A stretch of 64,000 bases of DNA from an uncultured Elusimicrobiales bacterium (GTDB lineage Bacteria > Elusimicrobiota > Elusimicrobia > Elusimicrobiales > Elusimicrobiaceae): assembly GCA_944325225.1 (NCBI GenBank), contig CALUZQ010000002.1:1-64000 (forward strand), read 5' to 3'. Both the position numbers and the translations under genes were made by a program. The notes under the pieces are model-generated. The model saw nothing but the letters and a program-made list of their open reading frames with translations. It did not search any database and was not told the DNA's origin. Below are positions 57,170 to 64,000 of the stretch, piece by piece (within the stretch, counting starts at the first letter, position 1; each line of letters begins with the position of its first letter).

Positions 57170-58618
57170 ATGAATATCGTTTTAGCCGCCAGCGAGGCGT
57201 TCCCGTTTTGCAAAACCGGCGGATTGGCCGATGTAGTAGGCGCTTTGTGCCAGCAGTTTGCCATGCGCAAAGGCAATAAAGTGCTGTTGTTTTTGCCGCA
57301 TTACCGCAATATCGTGCGGGTTTCCTCTTTAAAGGTGGTGCCGGGGGTGTATTTAATTCCGATTGGCGACCGGATTGAACAAGTCTCGCTTTCCTATATT
57401 AACTGGGGTAATGTGCTGGTGTTTTTTGTGGGAAGCCGCAAGTATTTTGACCGGCCGGAACTCTACCGCACCAAAACGGGCGAATTCCCGGATAACGATG
57501 AACGCTTTATTCTCTTTAGCCGGGCCGTGCTGGAAGGATGCAAATTTATCGGCTTCCGCCCGGATATTATCCATTGTCACGACTGGCAGACGGGGCTTAT
57601 CCCCGCGTATTTAAAGACGGTGTATAAATTGGACGCTTTCTATACCCGCACCCGCAGCTTATATACCATTCACAACATCGCCTATCAGGGGCATTATCCG
57701 TATTCTTCCTTCAAAAAAGCGGGCTTCCACCCGGTGGATTATACGCCGGATAAATTTGAATACTACGGCGGTATCAGCTTTTTAAAAAGCGGGATTGTAT
57801 TTGCCGATAATATCAATACCGTCAGCCCGAACTATGCCCGCGAAGTACAAACCGATCCCGCTATGGGGTTTGGTATGGAAGGGTTGCTGCGATACCGCAG
57901 TAAAAATTTCTGCGGAATCGTAAACGGAATTGATACCGAAGTGTGGGATCCGGAAATAGACCCGGTACTGCCCATCGGCTACGATGTGGCCGAAGCCGTC
58001 AAAGGCAAACTGGCCTCCAAGCTGGCTTTGCAGCAACAGTGCAAGCTGGCGCAGGATCCTGATAAACCGCTGTTTGGCATTGTGTCCCGGCTGGATTATC
58101 AGAAAGGGCTGGATATTGTGGTCAATTTGATTGAACGCTTTAAAGACCGGGCCCAGTTTGTGGTGTTGGGAATGGGCGATCCGATGCTGGAAAAAGCATA
58201 CCAAAGCTTGGCGCGCAATAACCCGGCTTCCGTGAGCTATAACGGGCGGCTGGACGAAGATTTAGCCCACCGCATTTATGCCGGGGCGGATATTTTCTTG
58301 ATGCCTTCGCGGTTTGAGCCGTGCGGATTGTCGCAGTTGATTGCTATGAAATACGGGGCTTTGCCGGTGGTTTCTAAAGTAGGCGGATTGGTAGATACCG
58401 TCAGAGGATATCAGCCCGGAAAAGAAGATACGGCGACCGGTTTCTTTATTGAAAATTTTACCGAAAACGGCATTTGCGCCGCGGTGGAAAAAGCCCTCAA
58501 AGTATTTAACGACCGCCAACTGTGGAACCGGCTGGTGCGTAACGCGATGCGGCAGGATTTGTCGTGGGATAAATCCGCCCAGGATTACTTGGAACTATAC
58601 AAAAAAACTATTTCGTAG
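57170..58618 (+). CDS. glgA: Glycogen synthase
   Basis: A 482-residue GT5 starch/glycogen synthase. The ADP-glucose site is CKTGGLADVVGAL near residues 14-26; the C-terminal donor-binding region has SRLDYQKGLDIVV and SRFEPCGLSQLIAMKYG, typical of the family. It adds glucose from ADP-glucose to glycogen. It has AGGAGG upstream and follows the scpB tail. Confidence 0.94.
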   Translation: MNIVLAASEAFPFCKTGGLADVVGALCQQFAMRKGNKVLLFLPHYRNIVRVSSLKVVPGVYLIPIGDRIEQVSLSYINWGNVLVFFVGSRKYFDRPELYRTKTGEFPDNDERFILFSRAVLEGCKFIGFRPDIIHCHDWQTGLIPAYLKTVYKLDAFYTRTRSLYTIHNIAYQGHYPYSSFKKAGFHPVDYTPDKFEYYGGISFLKSGIVFADNINTVSPNYAREVQTDPAMGFGMEGLLRYRSKNFCGIVNGIDTEVWDPEIDPVLPIGYDVAEAVKGKLASKLALQQQCKLAQDPDKPLFGIVSRLDYQKGLDIVVNLIERFKDRAQFVVLGMGDPMLEKAYQSLARNNPASVSYNGRLDEDLAHRIYAGADIFLMPSRFEPCGLSQLIAMKYGALPVVSKVGGLVDTVRGYQPGKEDTATGFFIENFTENGICAAVEKALKVFNDRQLWNRLVRNAMRQDLSWDKSAQDYLELYKKTIS

Positions 58619-58627
58619 GAGATAAAT

Positions 58628-60007
58628 ATGAACGGATTTCGCCGGATAGCCGGAATTATTTTTGCGGGATTGTTGCTGACAGGCAGTTTAGCTGCCGGAG
58701 AAGTAAAGAATGTCATTTGGATTATTGGCGACGGCATGGGGCCGGAAGCCATGGGTTTTTTTATGCAGGGCGTTCGGTATGCCGGGCTGGAAGCGTATCC
58801 GGGAAAAGTGTCTAACCTGGAAACTCTTATGAACGGCGGCGAGTGGGGCTTATTTTTTAACAATACCCACGATACCGTGGTTACCGATTCGGCCGCTTCT
58901 GCTACCCAAATGGCGACCGGCAAATTTTCCCGCCCGGAGTTTGTGGGAATGGACTACAACAGCCAGCCGGCCGAAACTTTGCTGGAACTGGCCCGCAAAC
59001 AAGGCAAATCCATTGGAATTATTTCGGATACCTATATAACCGACGCCACCCCGGCCGGATTCACCGCTCATGTACAGAACCGTAACCAGAAAATGGAAAT
59101 TGCCCGGCAAATAGTGGCCTTGGCGCCCGAAGTAGTGATGGGCGGCGGACAAAAGTATTTTACAACGGGCGAAAATAAGAAGTTATTGCGGCAGGCCAAG
59201 AAAAAGGGATATCGCGTTGCATTGAACAAAAAGGACTTGGCGGCTGTAAAATCCGGCAAAGTGTTGGGGCTGTTTGCCCCGGAAGCGATTCCCATGTCGG
59301 TAGAGTTGGACCAATACCCGGCTATCCCCTCGCTGGCGGAACAAACCCAAAAAGCCGTAGAACTTTTAAGCCAAAACGAACAGGGGTTTATCTTAGTGGT
59401 GGAGGCCGGTAAAATTGACTGGGCCGGCCACGCTAACGACGCCGGCGCCTGGTTTCACGAAATGAAAGCGCTGGACGATTTGCTCGGATATGTAAAATCC
59501 TACGCGGATAAAAACGGGGAAACTTTAGTCTATTTAAACGCGGACCACGATACCGGCCTGGGAGCTTTTACTTACCGACATCTGGGCAAAGAAAAAGCCA
59601 TGCAAAAAACCGCCCAGGGGGAAGTGCTCTACGGCGGAGATACGGATTATGCATCTTTTGACGCTTTTCGTCAGTTTGCCCAACAAAAAAAGAGCTTATA
59701 CAACTTGGAGCTGGAACTGAAAAAAATGCCGGCCGCCCAGTTAACTCCCCAATACCTGCAGAAACGGCTTTCCGAGGCCCTGGGGTACGAAGTGGATATC
59801 AACGAATTTGAAAATTTGAGCGATGTGAGCGGCCTGTTTAAACAATTAAATAAATCCCGCGGCTTGGTGTGGGCTACGCCAAACCATTCTTCGCTGCCTA
59901 TTTTAAGCGTGGCGTATGGCCAGGAAGCCGACGAATTTACCGGCGTTTATCACAATACCGATATCCTTCCCCGTATGAAGAATGCCTTGGGCTGGAGTGA
60001 AGAATGA
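58628..60007 (+). CDS. Alkaline phosphatase, PhoA family
   Basis: A 459-residue enzyme with a signal peptide (GIIFAGLLLTGSLAAG). The metal site begins VIWIIGDGMGPEAMG and the phosphorylated Ser is in VVTDSAASATQMATGK near residue 87. Later metal ligands are in EAGKIDWAGHANDAGAWFHE and NADHDTGLGAF. It hydrolyses phosphate esters in the periplasm. It overlaps the FtsX-like gene by 4 bp. Confidence 0.92.
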   Translation: MNGFRRIAGIIFAGLLLTGSLAAGEVKNVIWIIGDGMGPEAMGFFMQGVRYAGLEAYPGKVSNLETLMNGGEWGLFFNNTHDTVVTDSAASATQMATGKFSRPEFVGMDYNSQPAETLLELARKQGKSIGIISDTYITDATPAGFTAHVQNRNQKMEIARQIVALAPEVVMGGGQKYFTTGENKKLLRQAKKKGYRVALNKKDLAAVKSGKVLGLFAPEAIPMSVELDQYPAIPSLAEQTQKAVELLSQNEQGFILVVEAGKIDWAGHANDAGAWFHEMKALDDLLGYVKSYADKNGETLVYLNADHDTGLGAFTYRHLGKEKAMQKTAQGEVLYGGDTDYASFDAFRQFAQQKKSLYNLELELKKMPAAQLTPQYLQKRLSEALGYEVDINEFENLSDVSGLFKQLNKSRGLVWATPNHSSLPILSVAYGQEADEFTGVYHNTDILPRMKNALGWSEE

Positions 60008-60810
60008 AAGAAAAAGAATTAAAGGAAATGTTTGAAGGGAAAAAAGAATCCGCTCCCGCCGTGCCCAAACAGGTATTTCGGCTGCATCGGCGGTTATTTT
60101 TGCTGGTGTTTGCCGTGGCGGTATTGCTGCAAAGCGTTACTTTCGTTAATATGCGGCTGAATAATTATTACAAAGAACTGGATACGAGTTTCAAGGTTCT
60201 TTTAACCGTCAGCGGGCAAACCGATAATGAACAGTTGGAGCAGATGGGCGAGTCGCTGAATCAAAAAGAAGATATTGTGTCCGTTCGGCTGTTTTCGCCG
60301 CAGGACGCGCTGGAAGCCGTCCGCCGGCAAAATCCCCAGCTGACCGAAGCTCTTTTGCTGATGGGCAAAAATAAAATGCCCGCGTATTTTGAACTGAAAT
60401 TAAATTACAAAGCCATTAACAATATCCGTCCGTTCGTGGATAACCTGGCGGCGGAATATCCCGGTTTACAGCCGCATTATAACGCCGATCACGCCCGGCT
60501 GTTGTTCTATACGGGGCTGTGCGCAAAACTGCTTAATTTGGCGGTGTTATTCGGGCTGTTGTTATTTTTGGCTTTTATGTTTTTGGTGGAAGCGTATCCT
60601 TCCAACCAAGCGCGTGCCCATTATTTGGGCGGGGCCGTTTCGGGCGTATTGGCCGGGGTGGCTTCGGGTGCTTTTTTTGCGGTGCTGGTGTATCCGACGG
60701 GCTTTTTAGCAGCCGCGGTCAGCCAGTTTACTACGCCGGGGCGGCAGTTGCTTTTGTTGGCTTTTTGCGGACTGTTCGGGTGGACTTTATCCAAATGGCA
60801 AAAGTTTTAA
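60004..60810 (+). CDS. FtsX-like membrane protein
   Basis: A 268-residue membrane protein with the FtsX plan: an N-terminal helix (FLLVFAVAVLLQSVTFVNM), a periplasmic domain of about 120 residues, then three helices. It pairs with the EnvC-like gene that overlaps its end. No ftsE gene is in the window; FtsX usually forms a complex with FtsE, so either it is elsewhere or the protein works alone. Confidence 0.8.
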   Translation: MKEKELKEMFEGKKESAPAVPKQVFRLHRRLFLLVFAVAVLLQSVTFVNMRLNNYYKELDTSFKVLLTVSGQTDNEQLEQMGESLNQKEDIVSVRLFSPQDALEAVRRQNPQLTEALLLMGKNKMPAYFELKLNYKAINNIRPFVDNLAAEYPGLQPHYNADHARLLFYTGLCAKLLNLAVLFGLLLFLAFMFLVEAYPSNQARAHYLGGAVSGVLAGVASGAFFAVLVYPTGFLAAAVSQFTTPGRQLLLLAFCGLFGWTLSKWQKF

Positions 60811-61961
60811 GCGTTTTTTTATTGCTCGCGTTTTGTGCTTCGCCGCTTTTCTGCGACGAGGCCGCCGACCGTAAACGCGAAATAGAAAAGCTGAAAAACG
60901 AAGCCGCCCAAAAAGAACGCGAACTTAAAAGATACCGCGAACAGGAACAAAAAATTTCTAAGGAAATTTCCGTCTTGGAGGATAAAAAAGCCCGCGCTGA
61001 GCGGCTTAAAAACCAGGTGGAATCCGATATTTCGTATGTGGAGCAGAATTTGCTGTCTATAGAAGATAAGCGCGCCGCGCTGGAGCGCAGTATGCCTATG
61101 TGGCAGGGAGTGGTGGAGGAGGAACTCCGAAATTATTATTTCACGCCCGGCTGCCCCTATTGCCCCAACGGATACAGCATAGAACAGGAAATTTTTGTGG
61201 ACCGTATGCTTACGCACAAGGCCGTGTTTGCCGCCGCCCTTAAAAAAGAAAACGCCGAAGCTAAAAAACGGATTCATTCCTTTGAAGAACGCAACAAAAA
61301 ATTGCTGGCGCAAAGTTCCCAGATTAAAAAAGAACAGGCGGTTATCTCGCAATCCTTTAATAAGAAAAAACAAGATTTAGATTTGACCAAACGCAAAGTG
61401 GCGGCCGTGCGCAAAGAAATTAACGAGTTGAATAAATCGGCCGAAGAATTAAACCGGCTGCTCGCTTCCTTTGAGCGCAAACGCAAGGCGGCGGACGCTA
61501 AGAAAACGGCCGCTTCCAAAACGGCTGCCAAAAAGACGGCCGGGCCGAAAATTGATGTGCCGAAAAATTCGCTGCCATGGCCAGTAACGGGAAAAGTCAT
61601 CAGTAAATTTGGCAAGGAGTACCGGTCGGATTTGAATACCTGGATTTTCCGCGACGGTATTAAAATAGCCGCCAGCGCCGGCGCGCCAGTCCGCACGGTG
61701 GAGGAAGGCAGCGTCATTTATGCGGGGCCGTTCCGTTCGTACGGGAATGTGGTGATTATGGACCACGGAAAAGGGTTCTTTAGCATTTATGGATTTTTGC
61801 AGCAGATCAGCGTTGGCGTGGGGGACAAACTGGCTCAGCAGGGGGTATTGGGTACGGCCGGGAAAGATACGCAGGCCTCGTCCGGTACGGGGCGGATTGC
61901 CGTCTATTTTGAAATCCGCCAAGGAACCACTGCCGTTGATCCGCTAAATTGGTTAAAATGA
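60795..61961 (+). CDS. EnvC-like murein hydrolase activator
   Basis: A 388-residue protein with a signal peptide (VLSVFLLLAFCASPLFC), coiled coils over about residues 25-230 (RKREIEKLKNEAAQKERELK) and a C-terminal LytM (M23) domain. Zinc ligands are missing: RDGIKIAA where active enzymes have HxGxD, YGFL for YxHL, and YFEIR for HxH. This is as in EnvC, which activates amidases but does not cut. A Cys pair (TPGCPYCPN) lies near residue 117. ATG 60795 was chosen over 60765, inside ftsX. Confidence 0.88.
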   Translation: MAKVLSVFLLLAFCASPLFCDEAADRKREIEKLKNEAAQKERELKRYREQEQKISKEISVLEDKKARAERLKNQVESDISYVEQNLLSIEDKRAALERSMPMWQGVVEEELRNYYFTPGCPYCPNGYSIEQEIFVDRMLTHKAVFAAALKKENAEAKKRIHSFEERNKKLLAQSSQIKKEQAVISQSFNKKKQDLDLTKRKVAAVRKEINELNKSAEELNRLLASFERKRKAADAKKTAASKTAAKKTAGPKIDVPKNSLPWPVTGKVISKFGKEYRSDLNTWIFRDGIKIAASAGAPVRTVEEGSVIYAGPFRSYGNVVIMDHGKGFFSIYGFLQQISVGVGDKLAQQGVLGTAGKDTQASSGTGRIAVYFEIRQGTTAVDPLNWLK

Positions 61962-61977
61962 TAGTTACGAGGAATTT

Positions 61978-63372
61978 ATGAAATCAAAAAAATTAAACCG
62001 TTATGCCGTTCTGGCAGCTGTTGTATTTTTTGTGGGTACGCTGTTTCCGTATGCTTATGCGGCGGCGGATAACAGCTTAAAACAGCTTCGTACCTTTGTA
62101 GATGTGTTGGAGTTCGTTAAAGAAAATTATGTGGAAACTACCGATACCGATAAATTAATTACCGGTGCCATTAAAGGGGTAGTCAACGAGTTGGACGATT
62201 TCTCACAATACCTGGATCCCAAAGATTATAAAGCATTAAAAAACGATACCCGCGGCGATTTCGGCGGGTTGGGAATCCGCCTGCAAATGATAGACGGATT
62301 CGTTACCGTGATGACCCCGATGCCCGGCACCCCTGCGTTTAAAGCCGGCATTATGCCGGGGGACCGCATCGTGTTTGTAGATGACCAGGACTTGGCCGGT
62401 ATGCAGTTAGATGAAGCGGTGGAACTGATGCGCGGCCCGGTGGGAAGCAAAGTAAAAATTACCATCAGCCGCAAAAATGAGAAAGGAACTTATGAAAACC
62501 TGCCGGATTTTAAATTTAAACGCGAAAAAATCGTGCCGGAAGTCGTTTATTACCGCATGCTGGACAACCAGGTAGGATACCTTTATATGGTGGATTTTTC
62601 CGGCCACAGCCACGAAGAAGTCAAAAAAGCGCTGGCGGATCTGCAGAAGAAAGGCATGAAATCGCTGGTGCTGGATTTGCGCTTTAATCCGGGCGGGCTG
62701 CTTACCGGAGCGGTGGATATCTCCAAACTGTTTTTGCAGCCCGATGAGATGATTGTCTATACCCAAGGAAGAAAGCCCGAATACTATCAGGAATTTAAAA
62801 CTTCCGCCAAGCCCGATTATCCCGATGTGCCGATGGCGGTGTTGGTCAACCAAGGTTCCGCCAGCGCCAGCGAAATCGTGGCCGGCGCTTTGCAGGATAA
62901 CGAGCGTGCTTTTGTGGTGGGGCAGCGCACCTTCGGCAAAGCCAGTGTGCAGCAAGTGCTGCCGCTTTCCGGCGGGGCTGGGCTGCGGCTGACGATTGCT
63001 AAATACTACACCCCTTCGGGCCGGTTAATCCAGCGCGATTACCGCGATAAATCCAAGGCCAACGAAGGCGGCATTCTGCCTGATGTGGAAGTAATCGTCC
63101 CCGCGCAGGACGAAGCCAAAATTTTTATGCAGTACAACGATATCGTCTATACGCCCGGCAAGCCCATGCCTACCCCGCAGTTTAAGGAAAAAGATCCCGT
63201 GCTGGACAAAGCGGTAGAAATCCTGACGGGCAAAACCTCGCTGGAAGATGCCAAGGCGCAGTCTAAAAAAGAAGCCGAAGCCCGCAAATCCGCAAAAGCG
63301 GCTGATAAAAAAGACGCTCCCGCTGCCAAAACGGAACCCGAAAGCGAAACAAGTAAAGACGCTCAAAAATAA
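61978..63372 (+). CDS. ctpA: C-terminal processing peptidase (S41)
   Basis: A 464-residue periplasmic protease. It has a signal/anchor (AVLAAVVFFVGTLFPYAYAA), a PDZ domain (DFGGLGIRLQMIDGFVTVMT, then GTPAFKAGIMPGDRIV) and the catalytic region with GSASASEIVAGAL (Ser) and FGKASVQQVLPL (Lys). It cleaves C-termini of envelope proteins. A Lys/Ala/Glu-rich tail ends it. It starts 16 bases after the envC-like gene. Confidence 0.92.
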   Translation: MKSKKLNRYAVLAAVVFFVGTLFPYAYAAADNSLKQLRTFVDVLEFVKENYVETTDTDKLITGAIKGVVNELDDFSQYLDPKDYKALKNDTRGDFGGLGIRLQMIDGFVTVMTPMPGTPAFKAGIMPGDRIVFVDDQDLAGMQLDEAVELMRGPVGSKVKITISRKNEKGTYENLPDFKFKREKIVPEVVYYRMLDNQVGYLYMVDFSGHSHEEVKKALADLQKKGMKSLVLDLRFNPGGLLTGAVDISKLFLQPDEMIVYTQGRKPEYYQEFKTSAKPDYPDVPMAVLVNQGSASASEIVAGALQDNERAFVVGQRTFGKASVQQVLPLSGGAGLRLTIAKYYTPSGRLIQRDYRDKSKANEGGILPDVEVIVPAQDEAKIFMQYNDIVYTPGKPMPTPQFKEKDPVLDKAVEILTGKTSLEDAKAQSKKEAEARKSAKAADKKDAPAAKTEPESETSKDAQK

Positions 63373-63375
63373 GTT

Positions 63376-64000
63376 ATGAAAAAAGATTTAATGATTTTGG
63401 GAATTGAATCCACCTGCGATGAAACCTCCGCCGCTTTGTTAAAAGGCGGGAAGGAAATCGTAACCAATGTAATTTATTCCCAAATAGAAGAACATAAAAA
63501 ATATCACGGAGTCGTGCCGGAACTGGCCAGCCGCGCCCATGCGGCTAAAATTGCCACTGTGATTGCTGAAGCCCTGGGGGATAACCCCCTGGATTATGTG
63601 GCTTTTGCCAGCGGGCCCGGGCTGCCGGGCGGGCTGATGGTGGGGCGCGTGGCGGCGGAAACCCTTGCAAATTTTAAAAAAGTCCCTATACTAGGAATAA
63701 ACCACCTGGAGGGGCACATCTTCGCGTGCGATTTTGAAGGTACGGAAGCGAAGAGCCGCTTACAGTTCCCCCTGGTGGCTTTAGTTGTTTCGGGGGGACA
63801 TACCGAATTGTGGTATGTGGAAGGGTACGGGAAATATAAAGTGCTTGGCAAAACGCGCGACGACGCCGCCGGCGAGGCCTTTGATAAAGTAGCCAAACTG
63901 TTGGGGCTTGCCTATCCGGGCGGGCCACAGGTGTCCAAACAGGCGCTTTTGGGAAAGCGCGACGCTATTCATTTCCCCCGTCCGCTGTTGCCCGGCACTT
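63376..64000 (+). CDS. tsaD: tRNA N6-threonylcarbamoyltransferase (partial)
   Basis: 208 residues are visible before the window ends. It starts LMILGIESTCDETSAALL and has the metal-binding NHLEGHIFACDF and SGGHTELW, the motifs of TsaD. It transfers the threonylcarbamoyl group to A37 of ANN-reading tRNAs. Three bases separate it from ctpA. Confidence 0.93.
   Translation, partial: MKKDLMILGIESTCDETSAALLKGGKEIVTNVIYSQIEEHKKYHGVVPELASRAHAAKIATVIAEALGDNPLDYVAFASGPGLPGGLMVGRVAAETLANFKKVPILGINHLEGHIFACDFEGTEAKSRLQFPLVALVVSGGHTELWYVEGYGKYKVLGKTRDDAAGEAFDKVAKLLGLAYPGGPQVSKQALLGKRDAIHFPRPLLPGT

Overview
The window joins two kinds of DNA. Positions 1 to about 21,580 are the right-hand part of a podovirus-type prophage; its left end lies outside the window. 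Positions 21,580 to 64,000 are chromosome of a Gram-negative bacterium. The host genes (TolC/MFP/ABC-2 export, EnvC- and FtsX-like division proteins, O-antigen sugar genes, ATP-type PEP carboxykinase, a SWIB-domain protein, a Glc-family PTS permease, iron alcohol dehydrogenase) suggest a fermentative, probably gut-associated organism. Elusimicrobiota would fit, but this is an impression from gene content and not proven.

Prophage. The leftward late operon runs terS-terL-(internal protein)-portal-Bbp19-like-scaffold-major capsid-Bbp16-like cement, as in Bordetella phage BPP-1. It continues with homologues of T7 gp11, gp12, gp13 and gp14 in T7 order. Between 10.7 and 18.6 kb lies a leftward early operon: an HTH protein, tiny Cys-rich peptides, a HAD phosphatase, a MazG-like pyrophosphatase, DUF2786- and DUF551-like proteins, a methyltransferase, a cluster of small membrane proteins beside a second gp11 homologue, and a replication initiator carrying iterons inside its gene. 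The rightward lysogeny genes (S24-type repressor with a Cys nucleophile, membrane coiled-coil protein, tyrosine integrase) end at a tRNA-Ser gene that is the likely attachment site.

The prophage control elements are the most unusual part. Early and late promoters each lead into a leader with an intrinsic terminator, and both leaders carry a 21-bp element matching at 19 of 21 positions. This suggests antitermination. A separate 350-bp stretch at 17,247-17,597 without a convincing gene is tiled by ten consecutive perfect inverted repeats and is a candidate structured RNA.

Host region, left to right: two tandem alpha/beta hydrolases (one lacks its nucleophile), the DUF2157/DUF4401/GDYXXLXY trio, an Mrp-type Fe-S carrier, an aminotransferase with pckA, a SWIB protein, carbonic anhydrase with a PTS permease, a radical SAM protein, small envelope and pirin-like genes, an IS200-type element, tRNA-Arg, NhaC, an alcohol dehydrogenase, cinA and a thioredoxin. 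Next come a CDP-sugar/glycosyltransferase cluster, a TetR-controlled export operon resembling E. coli cecR-ybhGFSR, an M50 protease-trpS-scpA-scpB-glgA run, and phoA-ftsX-like-envC-like-ctpA-tsaD. Most host genes are packed in operons with ATGA overlaps or gaps under 20 bp.
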